A stretch of 64,000 nucleotides of DNA from Cercospora beticola (Eukaryota > Ascomycota > Dothideomycetes > Mycosphaerellales > Mycosphaerellaceae), in contig NC_088938.1 of NCBI RefSeq assembly GCF_033473495.1, forward strand, positions 744,001-808,000, read 5' to 3'. The notes under the pieces were generated by a model. It was not told the DNA's origin. It made no database searches and saw only the letters and a program-made list of their open reading frames with translations. This document shows, in pieces, positions 54,361 through 64,000 of this stretch; position 1 is the first letter of the stretch, and each line of letters begins with the position of its first letter. The translations under genes and the position numbers were made by a program.

Positions 54361-56046
54361 TCAATAACTGTCCTGCCGCCACGATCCACGTACCTTCTTC
54401 CAATCCTCAACATCTTTCTCGCCCTTGCCAGTAAGACCAAGACCTCGTTCAACCCACTCCTGACTTCCCATCTCACTCAATCTGCTCAGTGCACGAGCGA
54501 ACGCGAAAGCTTCCTCGTCGCCGGTGAAAAAACTACTCTTCTTCATGGAATCCATATTCATTCCCAGATCATCCATCATCATTCTCATTGCATCATCAAC
54601 ATCAGAGCCTGGCTTCTGTGGTTCTGTATTCTTCTTCTTTGCAGCATCTTTCACTCTTCTATCCGCATCGGCAGTGTTTGCAGCTTCGTCAAGCATGTTG
54701 TCGATTTCGTTCCTGCTCATGAAAAGTTGAGTCAGAGGTACTGCAGTTGTGAGAACAAGCTTCGCGCGAGACTCGTAGACTGCATCGAGGAAAGTGATGA
54801 AGCGGCGGGCAAGATCTCGAGAGCGGTAGTTCATGCCGGGGACGTCGGTGACGATGAAAGCTTCGTAATGTCGGACGAGCTCGAGATAGTCTGCTGCGCC
54901 TGTAGCAGAGCCAATTAATTCGTTGAATGTGAACCAGCAGGCTTTTCCAGACGCTTTTGGTACAGTGATCTCTCGTCCCCATACGTGCTGTACATCTGGA
55001 TGTGGAGGATCGTTTTCGAAGTCTCCGAGGAACCTGAACCAGTAGTTCGCATGCGTCGTTGAGGCTTTGTCGAGTGGATGATGGTAGACACCCGACGGCG
55101 GGCGTGGAATCTTGCGGTAGTCTGTTGTCGAGTCGAGGTTCAGAACGCGAAGCTGATCCAGGAGCAGATTGATACAGGGAATGAACGATTCACGCTGAAT
55201 GCCGTTCTTGTAGAGCTCCGTAGGGTGACGATTCGATGTCGTGACCAAAACTGTGCCATGTGCCATCAAGCTCTCGATCAGCCTTCGCAGAATCATGGCA
55301 TCGGCCACATCGGTACACTGAAACTCGTCGAAACAAAGCACTGATGCCTCTTGTGCGATTTCGGCCGCCACGAAAGGTATGCAGTCGATATCTTGCCCAT
55401 GCTGCATCTTCATCTTGTGGAGCTGCTTGTGCACATCTTGCATGAAATTGTGGAAGTGAATCCTCGTCTTATGCGTGATGTTGTCGGGGAGTGTGTCGTA
55501 AAAGAGATCCATCATCATGGTCTTCCCGCTTCCCACATCTCCGTACATATAAATGCCCTTCGGCAAGTCGGGCCGCGGCTTCATCACAAGTTGTTTCTCA
55601 TCATTCCCACCGAAGAGTGATCCAAACAGACTTTTCTTCTTGGGCTGCAGCGACTCAATTGTGGGCTTGATCACTTTTGGCGCAATATATTTCGAGAGGA
55701 CATCGTGTAGATCCTGCAAAGCTTGGATGATTGTCCGCTGGTGTTCATCGTCCCGTAGCCTGCCTGATTGCACTCTCGCATCGTACTCGGCGATAGGCCC
55801 TCTGCCTGTGTATCCTTGCTGCCTGACCTCGACCTGCGTGGCCATACGTCTCTTTTTCGCCCTGTGCTCATGCCATTGCTGCGTCGGAACCGCTGCGAGT
55901 GGCCTGCTGTCCACTCGGCGACCGACGCCATTCTTGTCCTTTGCCAAGCACGCAGCACAGATCGTTCTTCGTTGTTGTCTTAGGCTGGGCGATCTAGAGG
56001 CTAGGAGCAAGGTTCGCAAAGCTCTCACAGCTTCCGGCGAGGCCAT
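54361..56046 (-). CDS. AFG1: Mitochondrial AFG1-type AAA ATPase
   Basis: A single exon of 561 aa. The first 70 residues are Arg/Ala/Ser-rich with almost no acidic residue up to 36, consistent with a mitochondrial presequence. The P-loop is GDVGSGKTM at 169-177 (Lys175), followed by MDLFYDTLP and RIHFHNFMQDVHKQLH. Walker B is LCFDEFQCTDVADA with Asp240/Glu241, then the sensor-like LVTTSNRHPTELYKNGIQR. FIVTDVPGMNYRSRDLARRFITFLDAVYE is the family's late block. AFG1 (LACE1 in animals) is a matrix or inner-membrane ATPase that helps remove mitochondrial-encoded or misfolded subunits of respiratory complexes. The C-terminal part carries a charged insertion (KDAAKKKNTEP) seen in fungal members. It faces the acetyltransferase gene. 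Confidence 0.95.
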   Translation of the reverse strand: MASPEAVRALRTLLLASRSPSLRQQRRTICAACLAKDKNGVGRRVDSRPLAAVPTQQWHEHRAKKRRMATQVEVRQQGYTGRGPIAEYDARVQSGRLRDDEHQRTIIQALQDLHDVLSKYIAPKVIKPTIESLQPKKKSLFGSLFGGNDEKQLVMKPRPDLPKGIYMYGDVGSGKTMMMDLFYDTLPDNITHKTRIHFHNFMQDVHKQLHKMKMQHGQDIDCIPFVAAEIAQEASVLCFDEFQCTDVADAMILRRLIESLMAHGTVLVTTSNRHPTELYKNGIQRESFIPCINLLLDQLRVLNLDSTTDYRKIPRPPSGVYHHPLDKASTTHANYWFRFLGDFENDPPHPDVQHVWGREITVPKASGKACWFTFNELIGSATGAADYLELVRHYEAFIVTDVPGMNYRSRDLARRFITFLDAVYESRAKLVLTTAVPLTQLFMSRNEIDNMLDEAANTADADRRVKDAAKKKNTEPQKPGSDVDDAMRMMMDDLGMNMDSMKKSSFFTGDEEAFAFARALSRLSEMGSQEWVERGLGLTGKGEKDVEDWKKVRGSWRQDSY

Positions 56047-57031
56047 CTTCTCCGACTATTATCGTGCACTGAGCAGTCCCTTGCTAACGCAGCTCTTTAA
56101 GCTCCAGGCATTCCCGGCCAGAAGCTCGTCGTGCACCGCGTTCTTCGCGACGCTCCAGTATGACTCTGGCTTTGCTTCGTGAACGCCAAAAGCAATGCCA
56201 GAATGGTGAAGTATTGCAGTCGCAGGTTTTCAGCCTGTCAGACAGGAAGGGTGCCAGACAGTAAGAGCGGAGACTGGAAGTGGGAAGAAGAGTGAGGCTA
56301 AAGCCACGTTCTCAGGGCCCTCGGCCCGTGGGGTGGAGTCAAAGTTCCGAAGCTCAAGCTGTTCAAGCCCTTGACATCACTGTCACATGCAAGGTGATAT
56401 GAGTGCTCTTGGACGTCGCTTCGCAGCACTCAATGCTGCATTGGAAGCAAATGTCGACTGCAGCTTGCACCGCCAAGGTATATTGACTTATGTTACAGGG
56501 CAACATTCATAGTCCAGCATTTTTGTCGGAGGATAACTCTGCCAATAAGGAACAATATCTACATCTCGCCCGTGTCGACAGCACACGAGATTCGTATTGG
56601 CCGCACCATTCTATAGCTTACACCTCAAGTCTCTATCCCAATCCCCAAATGATGAGCAGAACAACCACCACGAGGGTCTAACGGAACCTTGGACCAAGTT
56701 CATTCTTCCTAACGTAGGGTCACCGTAGATACGGTAGGAGAGTGACAACTTGGCACCATGTCGCCGGCTTTGCACTGAAGCCTTCTATGATACAGCATGT
56801 CTGGTGGCCTTCTATTACGGTTTGCGCTTCGTAACTTTGGAGGGATGTACGTCATGTCTTTCTGGTTGCACATTCCGCACAGCACGAGACGTGTGGTAAA
56901 CTCTCGGGCCGTTGTGCTGATCACTTTGCGGCGCAGCAAACTCTCAGGCGTCTTGGTGCCAGGCTCCAATTTCTCCAAATGTTCACCTCAAGGCATGGTG
57001 CCCTGCTTCACATCTTGGGTATGAGCGGCCG
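56047..57031. other. Intergenic, with a possible upstream exon of the next gene
   Basis: 985 bases between the AFG1 start (minus) and the membrane-protein start (plus), so both promoters lie here. A 74-codon open stretch at 56797-57018 could be spliced in frame to the membrane protein (donor GTATGA at 57019, acceptor ending 57082), but its composition is not telling. Confidence 0.5.
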
Positions 57032-58051
57032 ATGATGAAGACCGGAACTACTGGACCCTTCTGGGTAACAGCGAGCGATCAGCCACGACTCGAATTGGGC
57101 GTCCACATCATCCCAGCATGGCCAATACCACTAATGGTGCTTTGTACTTTCGCGTACCTTAGCATCAATCGCCAATACAGAGCTAACGCCCTTGCAACAA
57201 TGAGGAGGCTTTTGCCGTGGTTGTTGACGGGTATTCGCCTGCTGGATTTCTGCCGCGTGGGATACGACATGACAGCGACACGGAGGTGGGATGGATCCTG
57301 GATGAATATTATTACGCTCGAATTCCTCGCCGCGGTCCTGGAGTACGGTTTCGTACAGCAGAGTGATCTTGCTGCCAGTATTTTGCTAGCACTAGGATGG
57401 CTTGCGTTGTGGAGACCGATGCCAATCGATGCCGACTACACGACAGAACGGATGGTGGCTGTTCATATTTCGGCCGCGCTGTTCTTTGGCGCGCTGCCGT
57501 TGGAACGTAGACACATCACCTTGGCGATCAGTGGAGCATCGCTGCTGGTGACAGCTCTGGCTTCTTCTGCAGCGGTTCACTATGGCCTGCCGTGGAGCGC
57601 CATGACACTCGTTGGCGCTCTTTTCGTCCGAATGTCAGCACGTGGGCGGCAACTTCTCGGATTGGATCCTCAATGTAGAGAGAGGATAGCGGTCCTTGGA
57701 TTTCGGCGGGCGGTCTCCGGGTTATTGGCGCTGATTCATATTATCTTCGGCGGCATCCTGGTATCTAGCTGGATCTGGTCGTGCTATGGCTGGAGATTGT
57801 TACAAATGCAGCCGGATCACTCTCAGCCGCCGGGCTTGACGCTTGGGTCGATATGCGGCGGAGGTGTTCCATTCGTAGGAACGCTGCTGCTACTCGTGCA
57901 CATCGACCAGATGCACGACGGATGGACCGCAGAGCGCGAGCACACTCTACTGTCGCTGGCTAAAAGATGGATGGCTTTTGTTGCCAAAGCCGTGGCTTGG
58001 ACAACATGCGGACACGGGGTTGTGTATGCGATTTTGTATTTCATGCGTTAG
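57032..58051 (+). CDS. Polytopic integral membrane protein of unknown family
   Basis: A single exon of 339 aa with about seven to eight hydrophobic segments: near 26-42 (IIPAWPIPLMVLCTFAYLS), 95-135, 145-160, 165-185, 190-205, 232-250, 275-293 and 315-335. The layout, with few charged residues in the helices and short loops, fits an endomembrane or plasma-membrane protein. Two basic stretches (RRLLPW, RERIAVLGFRRAV) probably face the cytosol. I see no transporter signature, GPCR motif, HxxxD or other catalytic motif, and no signal peptide. A two-exon form starting at 56797 with a 64-nt intron is in phase and would replace the first 17 residues. The gene converges tightly on RRN11, with 94 bases between stops. 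Confidence 0.68.
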   Translation: MMKTGTTGPFWVTASDQPRLELGVHIIPAWPIPLMVLCTFAYLSINRQYRANALATMRRLLPWLLTGIRLLDFCRVGYDMTATRRWDGSWMNIITLEFLAAVLEYGFVQQSDLAASILLALGWLALWRPMPIDADYTTERMVAVHISAALFFGALPLERRHITLAISGASLLVTALASSAAVHYGLPWSAMTLVGALFVRMSARGRQLLGLDPQCRERIAVLGFRRAVSGLLALIHIIFGGILVSSWIWSCYGWRLLQMQPDHSQPPGLTLGSICGGGVPFVGTLLLLVHIDQMHDGWTAEREHTLLSLAKRWMAFVAKAVAWTTCGHGVVYAILYFMR

Positions 58052-58145
58052 AGCATTGTTCGATCCGATAAATTTTCGTCAAAGTGGTCACCCCGTGACG
58101 CGAATGTATGATTGAAGGACGAATGTATAGAGAACTTTGTTAGGT

Positions 58146-59435
58146 TCAGCCCTCGTCGTCGTCCACTCTGCTGTTATCACCCTCAAGAAAAGTCGCATTT
58201 TCCGGTGACAACTTCATGCCTCTGCTCGTCATCCTCTGGAATATATCTTTCGCTTTGTCTCGTTCCAATTCGGCTTGAATTGAATGCTGGGCAGACGAAG
58301 GCTCCAACTCTTGGGTTTCGTCATTGTGATCAGTCTCGGTCAGGTCCTTGACCTCGGCCAGACTCCTGTGCACATTCGCAAGCCACAAACTGATCATGCC
58401 TCTCAGCTCCAAGAGCTCGGGAGAGGTATCGCAAGGTGGATTTAGGAGGAGATCATCGAGCCTTTTCACAAGTGGCCTTGCGTCGGATATCTCACGCAAG
58501 CGAATCAGTCGCAAATGGCGTTTCGGGTCAGGCTGATCACTGCGCACACTCTCTACGTCGTCAGAGTCCGCAGCCTCGTGGAGGTCAGCAAGCTTTTGCC
58601 GAGCACGCTGGGACCTGTCCTGTATCTCATATAGCCAGATATTGAAGAGCGCTGGGTAAATTGCGTACGCGTTCACACTCGAATGGCGAGCTCTCGGGAT
58701 ATGAGGATATTGTAAACACATGCGTTCGTAGTACTCGCGTGCCAGTTGAAAACCCTCATCAGAGATCACTGGGGCACTGGGCGAAGTGGTTGGGCGGTCT
58801 GTTTCGAAGCCCTGCTCATCAACAGACGTCGAAAGTGGCTCCGACTTCTGATCTCGACGCATGAGCAGCTCTGCTCCGACCATCCATCGACCATGCTGCC
58901 TGATGTCTGGAGCGAATCCAGCAATTTCCGTTCGCAGTATCAGACCCCAAGCGCGAGAAGCCCGTTTCCAGTCCTGGTTCAACATGCACTTGTGTAGAAT
59001 CGCGGTCAAGTTGTTCAGATGCCGACCTCTGACCGAGCCTATCGGGTCGTCGGGTCTCTTCTTGGGTACGTAAATGGGAGGGTTCAGTCGTGCCAGCTCG
59101 TCTTCCACGCTCGGCTTTTCCGCAGCAGGCTCCGTATAGGCAGCATGGGGAAAATTGCCCCCAGGTAGGGGATGTTCGCGCGACCATCCAGCGACATAGT
59201 AAGGGTCTCTCTTATTGACTGGATGGAGGACACGAGGCTTGTTCTCAGAGGCCTCAAGCTTCACCGGTGCAGAAATTTCGGCTTCCGTCTTCTGCTCATC
59301 CTCGTCGCTAGATACTTGATCGTCTTGGTCAGCATCTTTTGCATTTCGCTTACGCTTGCGCTCGCGCTTTTGCTCTCGCGTCAGGAAGGACTGCTGCGAG
59401 GCAGGCAGCCTGTAGACGGGCGCGAAAGACGCCAT
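58146..59435 (-). CDS. RRN11: RNA polymerase I core factor subunit Rrn11
   Basis: A single exon of 429 aa. The N-terminus is basic (LTREQKRERKRKRN near 19-32) and then acidic. The conserved part begins near 130 with RGRHLNNLTAILHKCMLNQDWKRASRAWGLILRTE (split by eye into two helices), a TPR-like repeat that marks fungal Rrn11 proteins, followed by GFQLAREYYERMCLQYPH and YPALFNIWLYEIQDRSQRA, which look like further helical repeats. Rrn11 joins Rrn6 and Rrn7 in the core factor that binds the rDNA promoter and recruits Pol I. The C-terminal third is acidic and variable. I rate the family call good but not certain, since it rests on the two conserved helical blocks. It shares a 608-bp divergent promoter with the RING-H2 gene. 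Confidence 0.82.
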   Translation of the reverse strand: MASFAPVYRLPASQQSFLTREQKRERKRKRNAKDADQDDQVSSDEDEQKTEAEISAPVKLEASENKPRVLHPVNKRDPYYVAGWSREHPLPGGNFPHAAYTEPAAEKPSVEDELARLNPPIYVPKKRPDDPIGSVRGRHLNNLTAILHKCMLNQDWKRASRAWGLILRTEIAGFAPDIRQHGRWMVGAELLMRRDQKSEPLSTSVDEQGFETDRPTTSPSAPVISDEGFQLAREYYERMCLQYPHIPRARHSSVNAYAIYPALFNIWLYEIQDRSQRARQKLADLHEAADSDDVESVRSDQPDPKRHLRLIRLREISDARPLVKRLDDLLLNPPCDTSPELLELRGMISLWLANVHRSLAEVKDLTETDHNDETQELEPSSAQHSIQAELERDKAKDIFQRMTSRGMKLSPENATFLEGDNSRVDDDEG

Positions 59436-60043
59436 GCTTGTGCTTCACACCTTCGGGTACAGTCAGTCGCCAGTCGGCTATTTACACATGTCCGTCCATG
59501 AGCAGCTCGTGCAGGTGGGCCGACACTCTATGTCAGAAGTAGCGTGAGCTGTAACGGCGTTTCAGGCGACGGCAACGGCGCGAAGCGATAGGCGTCCCTC
59601 GTCACTGCGCTGCGCATCGAGTTCTCTCCAGCAGAGCCGTCGCGCTTCCGTGGCAGTCGTCGTTGCGGTGCAAGTGAAATCGCTGCGCAGAGCACCCTCG
59701 TGTCTCACCAACAGTGAGCGAGGAAAAGTCAAGCCCCAAGTCTAACTAGGCCTGGGATGTGCATTTATTTGTAGCGTCCGTGCCAAAGAAGCGCGCCACG
59801 CCCGGCTGGAGCAGCCCCGACCCGCTCACTTGCTGTCGTCTTGCTGAACCATGTGACATCTCACAGCTCACCTCCGTCGTTCACACACACCACAACCGCC
59901 GCTCCTTCACACCACTCGCCTCCGATCCGCCGTGCAATATTCTGCCACTCACTCGGAACGACGCTCTCCTGCCGGCGGACAGTGGACAAAGGACGGCGAC
60001 ATCGGCATGGGCGTGTAGCGCCGACTGAGACGCCGCCCCCAAG
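59436..60043. promoter_or_regulatory. Divergent promoter region, RRN11 and RING-H2 genes
   Basis: 608 bases between two divergent start codons. It must hold both promoters. The half near the RING gene is C-rich on the plus strand, as in other leaders of this window. No specific binding site was assigned. Confidence 0.55.
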
Positions 60044-62353
60044 ATGGGTCAAGGAGCCTCGCGTCACTCGCCCGAGCAGGCGACGGCGGGCAGAATACAG
60101 CAGCGCACCACGAGCGACGAGTCCACCGACGATGGCGGCCTTCTCGATAATACGCGGCGGCGGCGGCGGACCAACGCCAACCGCATTTCCCAACTGTTCC
60201 GCTCGAGCGACACCGAAAGCATGAGCTCGCGAGCAGCAGACACCCCACAGCCCAGTCGGAGAGGTACTCTCGTACGGCGGACGCGCTCACGATTTCAGGA
60301 GATGCTGCACCGGAACAACAGTGCCGCTTCCCGGCCCGGACTCTTCTCACATCTACAACGTGCTCAGTATAGCCGTAGGGTACCGGGCGATCACGACGCG
60401 GATGAGAACGATGACGATTTCTTCGAGGCACCTCGACTGCCTTCGATCGATATGTCTTCAACCTTTGACGACGACGCGACATTTGGTTCACACGTAGAGC
60501 CAGTGTCTTCGCATGCCCGGAGCGATGCCTCCAGTCGAGGACCCACGAGACGACTCAATGCCTTTCGACCCGATAGACCGCTGCGGCAGCTCACATCCTC
60601 CTTACGCCGACGACGCTCGCCTGGCCCCTCCTCGTCTATCTCTAGTATGCGACCGGGTAGGAGCGAGGATCAGGCCGCCATGCTGAGTAGGTTGTTGAGC
60701 GTTGCAGCTGCGGCTACGGCAGCCACGCTTATGGGCGACGATCACAACGCGTTGCGTGAAGCGAGGAGTCTGACAGGAAGCAGCGGACTCGGCGATCTCG
60801 GTAGCAATGGTGAGGACGGTAGCTTCGACGGCTTTCTACGTGCTCTGCAGAACGGCCGCATAGCATCTGCACTTCGACAGGGCGGCGGTGATGGTGACGC
60901 AGAGTCGGGAAACCCAGGCGCACCGTTGAACTTCTTTCGCATGTTCCGCTTTGGCGCATCGGAGCCTGCAGAACCTGTCATTGGTGAAAATGGCCAGCCG
61001 ATCGAAGGTGAGGGACGAATGGTGCCGATCATCATAGTAGGTATTCGGTCTATTTCGCCCAACTCCAACTCAGGTACTGGCTCGCCAAGTGAAGACCTCC
61101 CACCCTTCATCGACGCACTGGGCAACTTCCCATCGCCTCTACCACCCCATGCGATGGGCACCCACGGTCATGATAGCATTGATTCAATATTGCGGCCACC
61201 ACAGAATGGGACTTCGTTCAGACATCGAAGGAGAGCCAGTATGGGCGGATTCGGAATGGGGAGGAGTAGGCTGAGCGATAGAATGGATGACCAGCGAGAC
61301 CACCGCTCACCGGACAGGATAGAGCGGAGGCGGCAGCGACCCTGGAGCGTGGCTAGTTCAAGTTCGAACAATTTCGAGCCGAGGCCACCACCAGCGACGC
61401 CAGCAAGTCCGAGTCCTGAGCTGAGTCGGATATCGAGCAGGAATACCACACCCAGTCACTCAAGGCCGACCTCACTCGTGGCCAACAGCGTGCGAGAGTT
61501 TGACATATCTCGTCACAACAGCATCCTACACAGAACAACATCAAGTCCGCTGAGTGCCCATACTGAGGAGACGGGATCAATTCGCTCAACGCACTCAGGC
61601 ACTGGCCTACTCGGCGATACAGAGCCGTATCGAATACATCGTCGATCAGACACAGCGCCCAATATACATTACCCCCGGTTCGCTTCTGGTCACCCTCGGC
61701 GTAACGGCGTTGTCGAGCCTGACAACTTACCACCACTGTCGCGCTCGTCCTCGAATAACAGCGATGGCACGAGTGAGAACCGGAACAGCAACAGCGATTC
61801 TAGAAGCTGGATCATTTACGTTCTCGGTGGCTCTTATCCTGAAAATCATCCTATCCTCACCACACCCAGTCTGTTCACCGAGAACCCTACGTACGAGGAT
61901 ATGATGCTACTTTCGGCTTTACTCGGACCTGCCAAGGCGCCTGTGGCCAGCGAGGACGATGTGCAGAATGCAGGCGGCGTCTACAACATTGAGACCATCG
62001 AGCTCACCGATGATGCTGCTAAGACTGCCCAGCTGGTTGCTACTGCCGCAGAAGGCGGCGAACAGGTCATGCTGGATGCTGATCAGCGTTGCCTCGTTTG
62101 CTTGTGCGATTTCGAAGTCAAGGATGTTGCACGCAAACTTGTCAAGTGCAACCACTTGTTTCACAAGGAGTGTATCGACCAGTGGCTGACCACCGGGCGC
62201 AATTCTTGCCCGCTTTGTCGCGAGACAGGCGTTGATGCAGCAAAGAGCGAAAATGAGACCGAAGAAGAAGGCAGCGCGCCTCCAGCCGACGTCTCTGCCA
62301 CTGGTGAGACAGCGGTCGGCGCACAGGAGGTGGCAGCAATTGGAGGCTCGTAG
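60044..62353 (+). CDS. RING-H2 ubiquitin ligase with probable N-myristoylation
   Basis: A single exon of 769 aa. The N-terminus MGQGASRHS has Gly2 and Ser6, the classic N-myristoylation context, so membrane attachment is likely. Residues about 10-640 are Ser/Arg/Pro-rich and mostly disordered, with helical patches near 205-230 (AMLSRLLSVAAAATAATLM) and a conserved-looking FRMFRFG block. Near the end a short block (RSWIIYVLGGSYPENHPIL and ENPTYEDMMLLSALLGPAKA) looks globular and may be the family's own domain. The RING-H2 domain at 683-724 shows CLVCLCDFE, KCNHLFHKECIDQWL and NSCPLC with the Cys3-His2-Cys3 order complete, so E3 activity is expected. Target proteins are unknown. The acidic tail is variable. 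Confidence 0.88.
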   Translation: MGQGASRHSPEQATAGRIQQRTTSDESTDDGGLLDNTRRRRRTNANRISQLFRSSDTESMSSRAADTPQPSRRGTLVRRTRSRFQEMLHRNNSAASRPGLFSHLQRAQYSRRVPGDHDADENDDDFFEAPRLPSIDMSSTFDDDATFGSHVEPVSSHARSDASSRGPTRRLNAFRPDRPLRQLTSSLRRRRSPGPSSSISSMRPGRSEDQAAMLSRLLSVAAAATAATLMGDDHNALREARSLTGSSGLGDLGSNGEDGSFDGFLRALQNGRIASALRQGGGDGDAESGNPGAPLNFFRMFRFGASEPAEPVIGENGQPIEGEGRMVPIIIVGIRSISPNSNSGTGSPSEDLPPFIDALGNFPSPLPPHAMGTHGHDSIDSILRPPQNGTSFRHRRRASMGGFGMGRSRLSDRMDDQRDHRSPDRIERRRQRPWSVASSSSNNFEPRPPPATPASPSPELSRISSRNTTPSHSRPTSLVANSVREFDISRHNSILHRTTSSPLSAHTEETGSIRSTHSGTGLLGDTEPYRIHRRSDTAPNIHYPRFASGHPRRNGVVEPDNLPPLSRSSSNNSDGTSENRNSNSDSRSWIIYVLGGSYPENHPILTTPSLFTENPTYEDMMLLSALLGPAKAPVASEDDVQNAGGVYNIETIELTDDAAKTAQLVATAAEGGEQVMLDADQRCLVCLCDFEVKDVARKLVKCNHLFHKECIDQWLTTGRNSCPLCRETGVDAAKSENETEEEGSAPPADVSATGETAVGAQEVAAIGGS

Positions 62354-63049
62354 AGTGAGCCCACTTCTAATACCAGAGGAGCGGCAAGAGATGATTCTGT
62401 GAGACATGCTGCGTTTCGAAGATACCCATCAACCTTCGTTGGAATCGGCAATACAGTGGCGAAGTATCATATACAGTTTTTTTCAGTGTTTACCTGCGCG
62501 GCGTTGGGACTGGACGAGAAGGAAGCGTTTGCAAAGCGAGCGAGAGGATTTGACGAGGCAGGCGGGGCCTCGCGGCGGGCCCGTTGTTGCTCTTTACTGC
62601 CTATATGGGCTTATACAGGATGGTCACCGGCGTAATGGCGACGTGAGCCTTTACTGCGCCTTTCGGCCACTCACGATATCACGACTCAACTGCTTTCCGA
62701 TACGAGGACTGCAAGGACATAACATTGCATTGCGGCGCAGAGCTGCTGTCGCACCATGTAGCTGAACAGTACAGTTTCTGCTGCTTTCCTGTCAAATGTT
62801 CCACCTCCTCTGTCTTTCTCACGTGTAACGTATGTTATGACTTGGGATGTCTTGGCGGTGGTGTTGCCTCGTCTCGGCTTGCGAGCTAGACACCTCCACT
62901 TTAGCCCGAGCACGTCAGCGCCCGCAACATCATGCTCCCCTTCCGACGGCCAGGAAGCTCCTTGTTAGATGTCTCTGCAAGATAAGTCAATTGATTCACT
63001 CGTCAAAGCTGAATAGCAAACAACATTTCTCTCCAATCCCTCAGAAACC
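62354..63049. other. Intergenic upstream of the cyclotransferase-like gene
   Basis: 696 bases between two plus-strand genes, holding a 3' UTR and a promoter. No other gene is visible. The last 60 bases are C- and A-rich with a good start context (AACCATGG). Confidence 0.6.
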
Positions 63050-63772
63050 ATGGACATCTCCGCTTCCTCAACCCTACACCTCAAACTCTCCCTCTCACAT
63101 CGCTCCAGCATTCCCTCCAACGATATCATGACTACAGCCCATCAACGAACAATCTACTTCGGCTACGGCTCAAATCTCTGGCTCCATCAAATGCGCCAGC
63201 GATGTCCCACGAGCAAATACCTCGGTATAGCGCGTCTCAAAGGCTACAAATGGATTATCTATGATCGAGGATATGCGAATATCGTAGAGCTTAGCGAGGA
63301 AGAAAAGATGGCTGCCAATGATAAACACGACTACTCGAAAGAAGTCTGGGGACTGGTATACAGCCTCGAAAACGAAGATGAACGACGACTCGACATAAAC
63401 GAAGGCGTAGCACACGGCGCGTACAGTAAAGAGTGGATAGAATGTGAGTTCTGGACTACTGCTTCTGAAAGAGCTGTGCGGGAAAATACGAAGCATGTTT
63501 TTTCGTATGTGGATGAGGGAAGACCGGATACGAGTAAGAAGCCTGGAAAGACGGATATGTTGGTTTATATTAATCGGGAGAATGTGGGAGAGGGGAGGAT
63601 TAAAGAGGAGTATGTTTATCGGATGAATAAGGGGATCAAGGATGCGGTTGAGGAGGGTGTGCCGAGGGAGTATGTGGAGCAGGTGCTGAGGGAATGGATA
63701 CCGGATGTGGAGGATGAGAGGGTCAGGGAGGTTGCGAGGAGGCAGGCGCTGGAATTTGAGGATGAGAGGTAG
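63050..63772 (+). CDS. Gamma-glutamylcyclotransferase-like (GGCT/AIG2 fold) protein
   Basis: A single exon of 240 aa. The substrate-binding loop YFGYGSNLWLHQM at about 35-47 opens the fold. EVWGLVYSLENEDERRLDINEGV carries the usual late Glu (in DINEGV) that acts as general base in GGCT enzymes. The rest fits the small beta-barrel (EWIECEFWTT, DMLVYINRENV) with a helical tail. Enzymes of this group release 5-oxoproline from gamma-glutamyl amines or peptides, a step in glutathione turnover. An in-frame ATG at 63128 (MTTAHQRT) starts closer to the fold and may be the real one, giving 214 aa; the 26 extra residues are Ser/Leu-rich without acidic patches. The 3' half has unusually many G-rich codons compared with the 5' half. 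Confidence 0.88.
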   Translation: MDISASSTLHLKLSLSHRSSIPSNDIMTTAHQRTIYFGYGSNLWLHQMRQRCPTSKYLGIARLKGYKWIIYDRGYANIVELSEEEKMAANDKHDYSKEVWGLVYSLENEDERRLDINEGVAHGAYSKEWIECEFWTTASERAVRENTKHVFSYVDEGRPDTSKKPGKTDMLVYINRENVGEGRIKEEYVYRMNKGIKDAVEEGVPREYVEQVLREWIPDVEDERVREVARRQALEFEDER

Positions 63773-64000
63773 GATTGAGTGGTCTTCTTTGGGACCAAGC
63801 CATGAGCGTCAACTCCACGTGCGCTGCGATTCAAACGAGCGGATCACCCAGCTCTTGTACTTACGCCAAACTTGGCCAGGCAGATGCGCTTAAGGATCTA
63901 GGTGGCCATTTATCGAAGACTGCACAGCTATCAAACCTGCTACCATGCATTCAGTCACTCCAACCTTCGTGCAACACGAGCAATCTGTGCCAACATCGGA
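63773..64000. other. Window end, no gene seen
   Basis: 228 bases after the cyclotransferase-like stop codon. Probable 3' UTR and spacer; no open frame of note. Confidence 0.6.

Overview
The window is nuclear DNA of a filamentous ascomycete (Pezizomycotina), most probably a Dothideomycete of the Mycosphaerellales/Capnodiales type. The grounds are short GT-AG introns (mostly 54-75 nt) with CTAAC/CTGAC-like branch points, eukaryotic single-gene spacing, and fungal-specific families: a PDR-type ABC transporter, the signalling mucin Msb2, a sedolisin protease, a C2H2/fungal_trans regulator and a 2EXR-type protein. The clade assignment is inference. No rRNA, recognisable tRNA, CRISPR, plasmid or intact transposon was seen.

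Layout. 1-11.6 kb: the 3' end of an unrecognised gene, a Yrb2/RanBP3-like Ran-binding FG protein, a five-exon secreted sedolisin, SDH1 and an intracellular LysM protein, all but the first on the minus strand. 11.6-21.9 kb: a PDR-type ABC transporter standing alone between two gene-poor stretches of about 3 kb. 21.9-32 kb: MSB2, a HAUS6 (augmin) homologue, an HDDC2/YGK1-like HD-domain 5'-nucleotidase and a GT8-like Golgi-type glycosyltransferase. 32-42.6 kb: sparse, with one large C2H2/fungal_trans transcription factor. 42.6-64 kb: dense. It holds a small protein with a conserved-looking Cys tail, a four-gene minus-strand run (2EXR-like, PRO1, RNF216-like RBR ubiquitin ligase, DDI1), an AANAT-like acetyltransferase, AFG1, an unknown polytopic membrane protein, RRN11, a probable N-myristoylated RING-H2 ligase and a gamma-glutamylcyclotransferase-like protein.

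How the genes work together. They do not form a biosynthetic cluster or an operon. Most are housekeeping: TCA cycle and respiration (SDH1), proline synthesis (PRO1), Pol I initiation (RRN11), spindle assembly (HAUS6), Ran transport, and mitochondrial and ubiquitin-linked protein quality control (AFG1, DDI1, two RING-type ligases). The environment-facing genes are the sedolisin, the ABC exporter and MSB2, the surface sensor upstream of MAPK signalling.

I found no convincing undescribed multi-gene system. The most unusual items are an RBR ligase with a hydrophobic insertion inside its IBR domain, a DDI1 gene whose start codon is split by an intron, a 449-nt intron in a compact acetyltransferase gene, a minimal uORF overlapping a transcription-factor start, and a small protein with a C-terminal five-Cys signature. 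Splice models come from reading frame, GT/AG signals and family conservation only; no transcript data were available.
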